DNA of 64,000 nt from Heterobilharzia americana (GCA_944470555.2 OX104134.1:8845248-8909247), one strand, 5' to 3'. Positions 12,235 through 24,199 are shown, numbered from the stretch's first letter. Program-made: numbers and translations. Notes: generated from the sequence alone by a model not told the origin.

Positions 12235-12510
12235 CTAAGGATTTTCGTAAGGCCCTCCTGGAAGATCGAAATATCCGTTAGTTCCTGTATTTTCCTTCAG
12301 ATCATCGGCATATAATAGTGAATCTGAATTAAGGACCTCTGGTAGGTCATTGGTAAAAGCAAGAAGCAGTAGTGGGCCCAGTATGGAACCTTGAGGCACA
12401 CCACTCAGCATCGGGAACCAATCAGATACAGAGGAGCCGACTCTAACTGACTGCACTCTGGCGTGCAGATAATCTCTAAGCCAGATTAATAATTTTCCAT
12501 GCACACCCAC
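12235..12510 (-). pseudogene. CR1 RT palm fragment with YADD
   Basis: The fragment contains RT motif B (SGVPQGSILGPLLLL) and motif C (LLYADDLK), the catalytic Asp pair. The frame departs from the RT reading right after YADDLK, so the rest of the palm is lost in this frame. The upstream motif A, in another frame, is poorly kept. Confidence 0.75.
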
Positions 12511-14030
12511 GAGCTGGAGTTTCTTATAAAAGATATCATGCTTTGCCCTGTGAAAAGCCTTAGAAAAGTCAAGTAAACCAATGGGTATAGGCTTTTTCTG
12601 CTCGACAGAGGGTGTCCAGCTATTCCAAGCTATGCTGACAGTCTTTTAGGATTGGTTCCTGAAGTAAGTGATCACTTAGCGAGTCATTTATGACTCTCTC
12701 CATGACCTTTGCAAATGAAGAGATCAGGGAGATTGGTCTGTAGTTGAAGGCGAGTAGTTTGTTTCCACTTTTATGAATTGGGACGGCAGCCACCCGTTTC
12801 CAATCAGAGGGTAACCTGCCTTCCAGAAACGAGCATTTGAAGAAGTTTGCTAGTGGAGCACACAGAACTTCGCCACACTACCTGAGTGCTCTTAGGTGAA
12901 TCCCATCGATTCCTGGAGACCTATTCGGGTTCAGTTTCTTTAATATTTCCGTAATTACGAAGGGTTCACACTCTACATGATTTAGCCCCTCTGTGATACA
13001 AGTGTCAGACAGAGGCGGGGTTTTGTGTCCCAAATGACAGTTGTTTTGGAGCTCATGAGCTAGTAGGTTTGCAACTTCGTAGTTGGAATAGAGGATCTTC
13101 AAACTAACGGGGTCCTGTAAACTTGGTTGACCGTTACTCTTCTGTTTCAGCAACGAGTACAGTATCCCATGATTCCCTCCATGGTTCTACGAAGTTGTGT
13201 CTGGTGGTTTCTTCTGTCATTTCTGATCCTTACTGAACATTTGTTACGGATGTCTTTATAATTTAGCCAGTCAAAAGGGCTATTAGTGCACCTCCGTAGA
13301 TTCCTAGGGGACCGTTCGCGCCGTATTGGTTTGCGCTTGTTTGACTTGAGCCAGAAGGAGTAGAACTTGTTAGTTCTTCTTGGGATTAGAGGAGTGTTGT
13401 CTTCAATCGTTTGTAGGATTATGTTCTTCAACAGACCCCATCTAGCATCAAGATGCAGTAGGTCATCGCAGTTTAAGCAAGCGGAACCTGGTAGACCTAG
13501 CGAACCTTCCCGAAATCAGTCCTCTTGTGATTCCTAACTAGGGGCTGATCGGGAACGGGTGGCTTAGATACAGAAATATTGAAGGCGATAACTGCATGGT
13601 CATGTAGACCAAGAGGGCTGAAAACATTCAAGTTGCTTACCCCAATGAAGTGATTTGTGAAAATATAATCTGGTCGGGGTGCCTTACCGTTAGGCCCCCA
13701 GCGGGTACACTGGGGAACATGTTCCGTCAAGGAGTTTTCCAGTAACAACTCCCGAAGGTCTTTGGGAGCAGCAGATGGATTTCTGTGGTAAAGAGTTGAG
13801 GAAAGTTAAAATCTCCCATAATGAGGACCTGTGGGAAGTTCAGTTCGAGGGCTCCTCTAATGGACTGTATTAACATCTTATTTGACGTGGCGTCAGCTGC
13901 AGGAGGGTGATATAAAACTCCGGCTAAACATGAACCTCTGCAGCACTAGGCTGATTAGTCATTACTCTGTCAGACTTACGATCGTTACTTAATGTTCCAT
14001 ATTTAACTGAACTGACCTGTCTTCATTTCT

Positions 14031-14471
14031 TCAGACATTTCGGCGCGCATCGGGCGTGAGACTCTCGTTCATCACTGAGAGGATCTGTTCCAAAGGCGTG
14101 CTAACGGGGAGACAGTCGGTGACAGTGATGAATTCGCTACTTCCCTTACTGCTAACTTGGGGTATCTTTTTATGGCCATGAGACTTCTTTGGACTGAGGT
14201 TGGTTTGTGTAGTGATCTCAACTGTAAGGTGGTCAGAGTTCTGTCTCACTATCTCTCGGCTTGTTTGGTACTTACTTTCGGACCTACAACATAGACAAAA
14301 ATACCAATCACCATCAAAAGGGCTATTAAGCAGTGCTTCATAATAATCAGATGGCTGGCTGGAATCACAGGAGCAGTGAGTCCATTGAGAGCAAAGTTCA
14401 CAACCCATCGACTTAGCTGAGAAGCTGACATTTCTGCTACAAACTACGCAGACATCCTTTGAAGCTGTCAT
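14031..14471 (-). pseudogene. CR1 ORF1 fragment with PHD-like zinc finger
   Basis: The frame starts MTASKDVCVVC and shows a C4HC3-like spacing: CxxC at about residues 8-11, CELC, WTHC, then FCLCC after DGDWY. PHD-like fingers are known in ORF1 of CR1-clade LINEs, where they are thought to bind nucleic acid or chromatin. The downstream half is polar and ends at a stop after about 146 residues. It may be a truncated ORF1. It sits immediately 5' of the EN/RT remnants on the same strand. Confidence 0.7.
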
Positions 14472-14551
14472 CAGACTGTATAAAGGGCAGAAAAAGGTTT
14501 GTTCAAAGAGTTAGAACCTCAACACAGTAAATATAACAAACTAATCAAAAT

Positions 14552-14760
14552 TTGACAAACCCCAACCTCCTCCTGTTCTGTATACAAGAACTGCAGCACA
14601 CGAGTCGCTGGATCTACTCCACCAAAATCCACCAAGGACCTGGAACCGTTTCGAAAGACCAAGAAGCTAGCACGAAGAAATTAATTGGTTTACATAGGCT
14701 CGGTAAGCAGACACTGGATATTGAACGCGCTACTTTTGAGGATTAGGTAACCAAAGGTCA
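14552..14760 (+). repeat. CR1-associated STKDLEPF block, plus strand
   Basis: A short plus-strand fragment reads RVAGSTPPKSTKDLEPFRKT followed by a basic KKLARRN stretch. It matches the blocks at 8.9 and 59.3 kb. It lies back to back with ORF1 of the minus-strand CR1 at 11.4-14.5 kb. Confidence 0.5.
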
Positions 14761-14789
14761 CTCGTGAGGTAAGGCGTTTCAAATTTCTC

Positions 14790-15930
14790 GTTTGAGAATG
14801 GGATGCTAGGAGCCTATATTAATCCGTCTCCAGTAGATTTCTGTGCTTGTCCGATCCCCTTTAGGACGAGTCAATTGATGATGCGGACACCACTTCTTCT
14901 GGGAGTCAGTTCCAGGCGTTGTTTACTCGACGTGAGAATCAGTACTCTGCGGAGACTATGTTCGTTCTTTTCTTTTGTATTCTCCTACTATGTCCTCTGA
15001 GGTGTCCTGACATAGTGGGAAGGAAAATGGTAAATGGATAAGGTCCGAAGTCATTTCTTAGAATCCCGAATAGAATGATTAGGCCTACCGTCTGTCTGCG
15101 AAAGGACAGAGTGAAGAGGCTCAGCTCCTTGAGTCGGTTTTCATAGGCGAGGCCAGCCATTGCAGAGATCATATGAGTGGCTGCCCTCTAGAAGGTCTGC
15201 GTCACCATTCAGACGAGGATTTGCCGCCTGTGTACAGCTCTTAAATTTAAACCCAACTAGGGATGTGTATAAGCTGGCAAATATGTCACCACTTATTTTC
15301 ATAAACGTTGTGATTGATGTCCAGAGAGTCCTGAAATTCCGAGCTGCTACCAGTCGACAGCTAGCCGTGGTTTTCAAGTCATAACTCACTGTGACTCCTA
15401 GGTCATTGTGGGTCAGTACTGACGTTAGTGGAGTCCCCCCCAACATCGTAGGTGTTGCTGTGTGTGCCCCAAGTAATGCTCACGCACTTACCTGCATTAC
15501 TAGGCACCAGCCACTTCTCTAAGCTACCTGGCTAGAGAAGTTGTTTAGGTCTGCCTGAATCGCACGTACGTCCACATTGTTCCTATTTTCCCGCCAGATT
15601 TTTACATCACAAGTGCAGAGAACCATGGAGATTTACTGATATTTGATAGCTCATTTACGTATAAGAGTAACAGCGGGGAACCCAGGACTGTGCTTTGCAG
15701 CACTCCACTCTACCGAATTCCAAGTGCAGAGTTGAGAATTGATCCCAACTCTTTGTCTTCTACTGGCAGGGAACTCTTATCCATGCAAACAGACCGCTAA
15801 TGATTTCAAAACTTCCCGGTTTCCCGAGCAGCCTGCGGTGTGGTGACCCTCTTCAAATAGTGTGTGTGAAAGAAAAATGGTCTGAAAATCCCTCCGGATC
15901 ACTCTATTTGATAGTACTGACATTTATTTG
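14790..15930 (-). mobile_element. CR1 LINE fragment (RT palm to C-terminus)
   Basis: Minus-strand remnants begin near 15880 at the position equivalent to the end of RT motif A. They continue with SGVLQSTVLGSPLLLLYVNE near 15715-15650 (motif B), DLGVTVSYDLKTTASCR (15390-15330), and RLKELSLFTLSFRRQ and PYPFTIFLPTMSGHLRGHSRR (15150-14960). The order is that of a CR1 RT. Several stops are present. It overlaps in RT coordinate by about 70 bp with the CR1 fragment that ends near 19.15 kb but differs in sequence, so it is probably a separate copy. Confidence 0.65.
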
Positions 15931-16133
15931 AGTAGTCTTACCCTCGTTATGGATGGTGTGCCGTTGACCCTAGCCGGTGTAGGGTTATTTAGTTGTTTGA
16001 CTGACTTCTTTGACTTTGCACCCAGTATTTGCCTCCGTATGATTGGGACTTATCATAAATATTGCACTTTCCTATTATGTGGCACTGGACTGTTGGCAGA
16101 CCAGTGTTCTAACCCTGGGCTGCCACCCCACCG
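15931..16133. other. Unassigned 200-bp stretch 5' of RTE-b copy 1
   Basis: No coding similarity is seen. It is not present next to RTE-b copy 2, so it is either an extra 5' leader or unrelated DNA. Confidence 0.4.
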
Positions 16134-16959
16134 ATAGCCGCTACCTTCACGTGGTGGTCGGGCTAGCATATCACAATGACCCGACGAGCTAAGCTGGTGG
16201 AGCGCTTGTTCCCTCGAGGTCCTACCATACCAGAAAGGTCTGTTGGATTGTGGTTAGACGAAAAGCAGTTACCGTTGTGGGGTAAATTGCTACACTTTGA
16301 TGGGGGTCTGAGGACGAAGTCGTACTGCTGCTAGCTCGATGGGTGTAACAGCAGTAAGGCGTTTCCCTTGGATGACCAGCAGTGGCATGCTGATGCTGCC
16401 TTCTTAGTGGAAGGGGTGGGGGGTTGGAAGAGGCCGGCCCCGAAAATAACACACTCCACCATCCCCCACGGTCTGCCGGGCCGGCGGTGTTGGTTCATTT
16501 GTTGTTTCCTTTCGACCATCCAGCCCCGAAAATACAAAAGTTCAAAATAATCATACGCAAAGGGCTGCGTGACAGGCCTCAAGCAGATGTCCATTGGGCT
16601 CTGCGGTCACACAAATCTCTCTTAGGTACCTTAAGAAGAAATAGCCTTCCACAGTGTAGGCAGCCGGGAAGTGTCAACCGCCCTCACAACTCTATCAGCA
16701 CTCAAGTTTCCTCAGACTGCTATCCACCTCACTCATCATTACCTTCTAATCTTCCTTCACATCTCTCAACTAACGACACTACATCATCTTCAATTTCTCT
16801 TAGCTCTGCAGTCTTCGACAACGATCTGAGTCCACAGAACAGCATCCCTGGTCTCATTAAACCACGCTCCAAATTACATATTGGAGCCTTCAATGTCCAC
16901 ACACTCCGTCAAATTGGTCAACAGGCTTCGTTAGAAAAGACTAGCAACTGGGGCCATGG

Positions 16960-17436
16960 ATGTATGCTGTGTTTTGTGAGACATGCATACAGGACCCAAG
17001 TGCGGTTATTCACCTAACCTCTCCCGACCAATCTGGTGGACCCGTAAAATTCACTCTTCGAGTTTCTGGAGATTCGATGACTAGCTCTTGCGGTCTTGCA
17101 GGTGTAGGCATAGCATTAAGCACTAGGGCAGAAAGCTCACCACTAGACTGGATCCCAGTTGATAGTCGCCTCTGCGCTATGAGGCTGAACGGCACGGTGA
17201 GAACTAAAAGGAACAGTGAGACTCGCTGCTGCCTCTTTGTAATCTCTGCTTACCCACCCACTGACTTTAGTTCGGATGAAGTGAAGGACGAGTTCTACCG
17301 TAAACGGTCTAGCCTCCTTTTGAAAACCAACCGTTCGGACGTGGTGGTTATTGCAGGTGACTTCAACGCACAGGTGGGTAGGCTGAGTGAGGCAGAAAGG
17401 CACTTAGGTGTCACTGTCAGAATTTCGGCTGGATGA
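16960..17436 (+). pseudogene. RTE-b endonuclease fragment (copy 1)
   Basis: The fragment reads [11 protein letters not shown] (catalytic Glu strand), [28 protein letters not shown] and [14 protein letters not shown] (GDFN motif). It ends near RISAG, before the distal SDHA-type His motif. The EN N-terminus (HIGAFNVHTLRQIG) lies upstream in another frame, ending near 16955. EN would nick target DNA in an intact element. The identical frame occurs on the minus strand at 23723-24199. Confidence 0.75.
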
Positions 17437-17703
17437 CCAGATAACGGTGATCGCCTACTACAAGTGTGCTCAGATAACCACCTATTTTTAGCCAGCACCG
17501 ATTTCAGACCAGACGGACTACCTGCTGAGGTATACAAGAATGGTGGTGCAGTGCTCTTAGTCAGGTTAACGGAAGTGTTAGCTAGTATATAGGAATCAAA
17601 TACGATCCCCTCCGACTGGTCTAAGTCACTCATTATCCCAGTCTTCAAGAAAGGTGAGAAGTCCTCTTGTGATAACCACAGAGGAATCAGCCTGACGAAC
17701 ATA

Positions 17704-18840
17704 GTGCCCAAGGCCCTAGGTTCTGTAATTCTCCGACGCCTGAGTGGAGCTCGGGAACAGCAAGTCCGAGAAAACCAAGCAGGTTATAGACCTGGCCGCG
17801 GGTATATCGACCAAATATTCACACTGCACCAGGTCCTGGAACATAGGCACGCTTACAGACGTGCATTTGACTCCGTTGATCGAGAAGTCTCATGGCAATG
17901 TCTATCACTGAAAGGCGTGCCGAGTAAGTACATCAGCCTATTGAAAGCTCTCTACTCGAACACTTGTGAGCGTGTTAGAGCCTATGGTGAGATTTCCAGG
18001 GAGCTATGCTCATCGAGTGGTGTCCGTCAAAGATGCCCACTGTCTCCATTCCTATTCAGTTTCATCATAGATATTCTTATGGAGGTTTCCCTCTCGTCAC
18101 CTAATTACACAGACGTTGACCCAATCACAGGAGGATTTTCGTTAGACCTAGAATATGCAGATGACATAGTCCTGTTAAGTGAAGACGCTGACAAGATGCA
18201 GAGTCTTCTGAACACTTTGAGTGGGAATTTGAAGATGTTTGGGATGCGGTTCTCACCACCCAAATGCAAATTGTTGCTCCAGGATTGGTCTTCAACGGTG
18301 CCTCGGCTAACAATAGGGAGTGAAGTGGGAAGTAGGATCAACCCTGGTGGGTTAGTTGCCGGTGAAATCTCTGTACGGATACAAAAGGCTCGATTGGCTT
18401 TTGCCAATTTACTCCACCTATGGCATCGCTGTGATATACGTTTGTCTACTGAGGGTCGCGTGTGCTGCACAGCAGTCCGCTCTGTTCCACTGTACGGCTG
18501 TGAAACGTGGCCATTGAAAGCGGAAGATATGAGAGGGCTTCAAGTGTCTGACCACCGTTGCCTTCGTAGTATAGGTCGTATTCTGTGGTGTCACCACGTG
18601 AGTAATGCAGAAGTCAGGTATAGAGTTTTAGGGAGTAAAGGTATGTCAGTTGACATGGTTGTGAACCTTCATCGACTCAGATGGTCGGGACATGTGTTGC
18701 GTATGCCTAGTCGCCGATTGCCTCGTCACACAATCTTGGCTGAAGTAGGTCCAGGTTGGGAAAAGGCCCGAGGTGGCCAGACCAAAACATGGCACCAATG
18801 TATGAAGTCTTTGACTGTTGGTTTGAGCCATGTAGGGTGA
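17704..18840 (+). pseudogene. RTE-b reverse transcriptase, motif A deleted (copy 1)
   Basis: The 378-codon frame covers the RT palm, thumb and C-terminal domain. It shows [33 protein letters not shown] (motif B, with Arg where a Gly is usual), [10 protein letters not shown] (motif C) and a thumb with LYGCETWPL and [10 protein letters not shown]. The stretch [11 protein letters not shown] present in the 40.5-41.2 kb copy is missing (about 36 nt, in frame); this holds the first catalytic Asp, so the enzyme should be dead. The frame is identical to that at 22319-23455 on the other strand. Confidence 0.8.
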
Positions 18841-19127
18841 TGCAGACAAGGTGGTTGGGGTCCGCGGGACAGGAGGAACCAGTGCCTGGAGACTCTAGGG
18901 GATATGGCTCAGAACCGATGTCAGTGGCGCAGATGTATACACACACTATCCTTGTCTTAACGCTATACCGAATCTCACCATTTTGTCATTCCTCTTTTCT
19001 CTCTTCTCGTACTTTATATTTCTTTTGACTGCATTCTCTTATCTTTATCCTTCATTTCACTACCTTTTTACTTGATGTACTGTTATGAGCTGTGGCAACT
19101 CGGACCGTTAGGCAGTAATACCTGATC

Positions 19128-19781
19128 CTATGTTGATATTGATTGATTTTCTCCTACCAACAGACTACCAGTGATTCTGAAACTTTTCAGTTTTCCGAGC
19201 AACCTGGAATGAGGTACTTTGTCGAACGCCTTACTAAAGTCAATGAAAATGACATCTACAGGTATCCTGTCATTTTTAGACTTAACCCAAGTTTCTCTGG
19301 CTGTAAGAAGGTTCGTCAAGCAAGAGAAATTTCTACAAAAACCATGCTGTGAACGAGACATTAGAGTGTTGCTCTCTAGGTGGACTATGATGACTTTCGT
19401 GATTACTTTTTCTAGGATTTTCACTACAGTACTAGTCAAACTTATTGGTCTGTAATTTGATGGAAGCTGCGTAGAACCCTGCCTTGTGGTAGGTGTTACT
19501 ATGGCATCCTTCGAGTCATAGGGGAGTGTGATTTCTTTGAGAGACAGTCTGAACATAGTAGTCAATAGGCCAGCTACATAGAGTGCAAGCTCTCTGAGCA
19601 GCCTTGGTTGCAGCTCATCCGGTCCCGTTGATTTTCGCACATAGAGAGTACTTAATGTCCGAAATACTTCATTACGATCGACATTCACAAAGTTTATTCT
19701 GTTGGATATCAATGCTTCTACTGTTGGATAAGTGTCCACAGATGATTTCTGCTTGAAGACCTTAGCAAAATATCCAGCCAT
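19128..19781 (-). pseudogene. CR1 RT N-terminal half
   Basis: The frame includes KSTGPDELQPRLLREL, SNYRPISLTSTVVKILEK, a MSRSQHGFCRNFSC segment and VDVIFIDFSKAFDKVPHS (motif A with its catalytic Asp). It runs into the RTE-b insertion after GSLLVG; the last residues (about ENQSIST) are not CR1. Motifs B and C are missing, so it is a truncated RT. Confidence 0.8.
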
Positions 19782-21215
19782 GGCTTCTGCTTTTCCTTTT
19801 CGTCTTCAATCAAAGTCACTTTCAGTCCCATTGATTAGAGCGGGTATACCGCGACACGTCTTATTTCTGTAGTTCATAAAGGGAAATCACCTCTTCGGAT
19901 GTTGCAATGCAGCCTGGGCAAGACGTGTTTCAAAGCATATTCCGGATAGCAGCGATGCATTTATTGCGAGCTTTTTTATAATGCTTCAGCACTTTGGGTG
20001 TACCGAGGTGGGTGGCAAGATTCCAACGCTTTTTCTTACGTCGTAGCAAGATTTGGATTTCGTGGTTTATCCACGGAGGACGGTGTTTCCGTCCCCTTGG
20101 GACAGTCCACGGAATAAACGGTTGGGTCACTCGTACATATAACTGTTCGAAAGAGCACCACGCACCTTCAACTGAGGCTTCTGGATTGACTGTCCAGTCC
20201 TCCATAGAGGCTGCCAGGTTAATAGCTTCCATATTCGCTTTCCATATGTTGGGTCTAGCTGGGGCATCGGCCCAGTACAGAACGTATACTGTGAATCTGA
20301 AGATGATCACGGCGTGATCACTTTTGCCAAGGGGTTCTAGGTGCCTGATGGAGCACACGTCATCTGTATGTAGGAATACTAAGCCTAGAACTGGTGGAGC
20401 ATGCTGATGATCATATCTGGTTGATGTCTTGATGTGCTGAATGAGGGCTAAGGAAATTGTTGTTTCTACTAACCTGTGGTCAAGCAAACTTCGTGGTGCT
20501 TTTGCTGCTAGTCTATCCCAGTCAACTGATGGTGCGTTGAAGTCTCCTACAACTAGACATCTGCACTTATCTGTCCAGAGGGTCAGCTCATTCAGGAGGA
20601 AGTGTGCCGCTTCACATTCAGGGCTTCGATATATTACGATTACGTTAACATCTTGCCCCTTGCATTTTAGTCGACAGCGCAGCATTTCACATGTCCCACT
20701 TTCATGTGCAACTGTTTCTACGGCTTTTACAGTTAAGTTATTCTTAACGTAAAGGATGACACCACCACCTTTGCGTGCTAACCTGTCACTTGTAAAAGGA
20801 ACGAATCCTTGCAAGTGTGTCTCACAGTCACTGATCCAAGAAGATAACCAAGTTTTTGAGATAGCAATGATGTCAGGGCTTTCGTTGCTTATCACATTAC
20901 TAAGCTCAGTTCACTTGTTTCAAAGGCTACGTGCATTTGTGTACAAGACAACGAAACTACTTAAATGAGTTTCCGTCCAATCCATTGAGGCTTCGGCATC
21001 ATTTGTTGCCGAAACCTCACTACACGAAAACCTACTGCATTCAGGTCTTGCTCTCCAGTTGCTAATCTGGATTTTAGTTTTGCTTCTCGTTTGGTAGTTC
21101 CTACAGTTTCTAAATAGTGTTTCTGGCAGCATCTGTTAGTATTGAGTGCGTTATCACCCCTCAGGCGCAAGAGAAAATTTAATCCCCCTGAAAAAGTACA
21201 ACAGTTTTGACTCAA
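19138..21215 (-). mobile_element. CR1 LINE fragment between the inverted RTE-b copies
   Basis: On the minus strand, a probable ORF1 tail (about 21215-20960) is followed by EN from FVVLYTNARSL (about 20955), then RT fingers and motif A, ending abruptly near 19150 where RTE-b copy 1 begins. The reading changes frame near 20890 and near 19900. The RT palm (motifs B and C) is absent. It is better preserved than the other CR1 copies here. Confidence 0.78.
19930..20895 (-). pseudogene. CR1 endonuclease domain, 321 codons
   Basis: A long open frame with an almost complete AP-like endonuclease. Motifs in order are PDIIAISKTWLSSWI (catalytic Glu replaced by Lys in the usual ITETW), RKGGGVILYVKN, NVIVIYRSP, CLVVGDFNAPSVDW, LGLVF and LGKSDHAVI. 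The linker to RT includes KHRPPWINHEI and ARNKCIAAIR. The Glu-to-Lys change in the SKTWL motif would remove a metal-binding residue. The upstream SLKQVNELSN segment sits in the same frame without an in-frame Met nearby. Confidence 0.8.
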
Positions 21216-21992
21216 ACAATCATCTGAATAATGGGGTGAAATTCTGTTTGAGGCTCTTAAATAGGTTTACTCTCCATCAGCTTAGATAAAGTGACCTTTT
21301 CATGAATTTCAAGATCATCCATTTAGTGATCTATGTGAAGGAAAGTATCCTATCCTCAATATAACGGTTTATACTACGTATTCTGTTCAGAATGGACGGT
21401 CAGAGAGCCAACATCAGACTCAAGTGAACACCTTTCTTAAGATAATATTCCTTACAGAATGGTTTGCCGAAGTACGTAGCTGCAGCCAACTTAGTAGACC
21501 CGTCTAAATGAAGGCTGACCAGTTCACCGACGATTGCCAAAATATTAACGCTCTCGCATTTCGTCCCTTAATGAAGGATAAATTTGTGGTTAACAGTTTT
21601 CGGTGAACAGTCGCTTCATTTTTGCCTTCAGTATAATACACTGTTGTGAACTTTTGTTTATCAGCTGTTGAGATAAGTGCTGTTTTGTCTAACTTGAGTG
21701 ACTAAATTAAATTATGACCCGTCACACAATACGTTTGATCATCAGTCCGACAAATAAATGTGCATCCATGGTTGCGTCATATCATTGCCGTTTACTCCAC
21801 GTGACATACGAGCACCAAGTCTTGGAAACCTCTGCCTATTCATTAGTTCATACTGATTTCTCGAACTCAGTAGCAGCCTTTAATGTCAGTGGCCTTTGGG
21901 TGACCTAGGTCAGAGTTATGTGAAGAAAGTTGAGTTAACAATAAATTTTTGTAGCTAATATGAAGCAATGCTTCTGGAACCAATTTCATATT
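21216..21992. other. No recognisable gene
   Basis: I see no coding similarity or repeat structure in this AT-rich stretch between the CR1 fragment and the target-site duplication of RTE-b copy 2. Confidence 0.5.
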
Positions 21993-22003
21993 AGATTGAT
22001 TTA
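21993..22003. repeat. Target-site duplication, 3' side of RTE-b copy 2
   Basis: The 11-mer AGATTGATTTA here is repeated exactly at 25035-25045 on the other side of the minus-strand RTE-b copy. Such a repeat is the footprint of target-primed reverse transcription. Confidence 0.75.
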
Positions 22004-22318
22004 ATCATCATCATGATCAACATCAACATAGGATCAGGTATTACTGCCTAACGGTCCGAGTTGCCACAGCTCATAACAGTACATCAAGTAAAAAGGTAGT
22101 GAAATGAAGGATAAAGATAAGAGAATGCAGTCAAAAGAAATATAAAGTACGAGAAGAGAGAAAAGAGGAATGACAAAATGGTGAGATTCGGTATAGCGTT
22201 AAGACAAGGATAGTGTGTGTATACATCTGCGCCACTGACATCGGTTCTGAGCCATATCCCCTAGAGTCTCCAGGCACTGGTTCCTCCTGTCCCGCGGACC
22301 CCAACCACCTTGTCTGCA

Positions 22319-23455
22319 TCACCCTACATGGCTCAAACCAACAGTCAAAGACTTCATACATTGGTGCCATGTTTTGGTCTGGCCACCTCGGGCCTTTTCC
22401 CAACCTGGACCTACTTCAGCCAAGATTGTGTGACGAGGCAATCGGCGACTAGGCATACGCAACACATGTCCCGACCATCTGAGTCGATGAAGGTTCACAA
22501 CCATGTCAACTGACATACCTTTACTCCCTAAAACTCTATACCTGACTTCTGCATTACTCACGTGGTGACACCACAGAATACGACCTATACTACGAAGGCA
22601 ACGGTGGTCAGACACTTGAAGCCCTCTCATATCTTCCGCTTTCAATGGCCACGTTTCACAGCCGTACAGTGGAACAGAGCGGACTGCTGTGCAGCACACG
22701 CGACCCTCAGTAGACAAACGTATATCACAGCGATGCCATAGGTGGAGTAAATTGGCAAAAGCCAATCGAGCCTTTTGTATCCGTACAGAGATTTCACCGG
22801 CAACTAACCCACCAGGGTTGATCCTACTTCCCACTTCACTCCCTATTGTTAGCCGAGGCACCGTTGAAGACCAATCCTGGAGCAACAATTTGCATTTGGG
22901 TGGTGAGAACCGCATCCCAAACATCTTCAAATTCCCACTCAAAGTGTTCAGAAGACTCTGCATCTTGTCAGCGTCTTCACTTAACAGGACTATGTCATCT
23001 GCATATTCTAGGTCTAACGAAAATCCTCCTGTGATTGGGTCAACGTCTGTGTAATTAGGTGACGAGAGGGAAACCTCCATAAGAATATCTATGATGAAAC
23101 TGAATAGGAATGGAGACAGTGGGCATCTTTGACGGACACCACTCGATGAGCATAGCTCCCTGGAAATCTCACCATAGGCTCTAACACGCTCACAAGTGTT
23201 CGAGTAGAGAGCTTTCAATAGGCTGATGTACTTACTCGGCACGCCTTTCAGTGATAGACATTGCCATGAGACTTCTCGATCAACGGAGTCAAATGCACGT
23301 CTGTAAGCGTGCCTATGTTCCAGGACCTGGTGCAGTGTGAATATTTGGTCGATATACCCGCGGCCAGGTCTATAACCTGCTTGGTTTTCTCGGACTTGCT
23401 GTTCCCGAGCTCCACTCAGGCGTCGGAGAATTACAGAACCTAGGGCCTTGGGCAC
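22319..23455 (-). pseudogene. RTE-b reverse transcriptase, motif A deleted (copy 2)
   Basis: The 378-residue reading is identical to that at 17704-18840. It keeps YADD ([10 protein letters not shown]) and SSGVRQRCPLSP but lacks the FLDLKA catalytic strand. No intact start upstream joins it to EN. Confidence 0.8.
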
Positions 23456-23722
23456 TATGTTCGTCAGGCTGATTCCTCTGTGGTTATCACAAGAGGACTT
23501 CTCACCTTTCTTGAAGACTGGGATAATGAGTGACTTAGACCAGTCGGAGGGGATCGTATTTGATTCCTATATACTAGCTAACACTTCCGTTAACCTGACT
23601 AAGAGCACTGCACCACCATTCTTGTATACCTCAGCAGGTAGTCCGTCTGGTCTGAAATCGGTGCTGGCTAAAAATAGGTGGTTATCTGAGCACACTTGTA
23701 GTAGGCGATCACCGTTATCTGG

Positions 23723-24199
23723 TCATCCAGCCGAAATTCTGACAGTGACACCTAAGTGCCTTTCTGCCTCACTCAGCCTACCCACCTGTGCGTTGAAGTC
23801 ACCTGCAATAACCACCACGTCCGAACGGTTGGTTTTCAAAAGGAGGCTAGACCGTTTACGGTAGAACTCGTCCTTCACTTCATCCGAACTAAAGTCAGTG
23901 GGTGGGTAAGCAGAGATTACAAAGAGGCAGCAGCGAGTCTCACTGTTCCTTTTAGTTCTCACCGTGCCGTTCAGCCTCATAGCGCAGAGGCGACTATCAA
24001 CTGGGATCCAGTCTAGTGGTGAGCTTTCTGCCCTAGTGCTTAATGCTATGCCTACACCTGCAAGACCGCAAGAGCTAGTCATCGAATCTCCAGAAACTCG
24101 AAGAGTGAATTTTACGGGTCCACCAGATTGGTCGGGAGAGGTTAGGTGAATAACCGCACTTGGGTCCTGTATGCATGTCTCACAAAACACAGCATACAT
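23723..24199 (-). pseudogene. RTE-b endonuclease fragment (copy 2)
   Basis: The reading is identical to 16960-17436, including [10 protein letters not shown], with the N-terminal EN part in another frame at about 24200-24300. Confidence 0.75.

Larger units (their letters stand above)
11446..14510 (-). mobile_element. CR1-clade LINE, near full span, inactive
   Basis: On the minus strand the order is ORF1 with a PHD-like finger (14471-14031), EN C-terminus (13748-13497, PDYIFTN and LGLHDHAVIAF), linker (13431-13147), RT fingers (about 12880-12640, KFFKCSFLEGRLPSDWKRVA and NYRPISLISS), RT palm (12510-12235, SGVPQGSILGP and LLYADDL) and C-terminus (12185-11454). The frame is broken at several joints and the EN N-terminus is poorly kept. 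Clade is judged from the PHD-like ORF1 and SGVPQGSILGP; this is the schistosome CR1/SR1-Perere type of element. Confidence 0.78.
16134..19137 (+). mobile_element. RTE-b LINE copy 1, internally deleted
   Basis: This plus-strand copy forms an inverted pair with 22004-25034. Position x here corresponds to 41159 minus x there from about 16340 to 19137 with no indel; a one-base G-run indel occurs near 16339. It starts GATAGCCGCTACC, carries EN (about 16860-17436), loses the EN end and RT fingers at about 17510, and continues with RT. It ends CCTATGTTGATAT inside a CR1 fragment. A frameshift breaks EN near 16955 and the RT palm lacks motif A. It is inactive and non-autonomous. Confidence 0.85.

Noticed and set aside
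16300..16345. CTGAGGACGAAG stretch in the RTE-b 5' leader as a possible hammerhead core
   Set aside because: It lacks CTGATGA and a stem II, and the spacing to any GAAA is wrong.
17704..18840. Host gene or active RT on the basis of a 378-codon open frame
   Set aside because: It is the middle of an RTE-b LINE, lacks motif A and any EN joined in frame, and has an identical inverted copy.
18756..19028. 90-codon open frames at RTE-b 3' ends (also at 22131, 39889 and 55772)
   Set aside because: They overlap the RT C-terminus in another frame and recur only because the element recurs.
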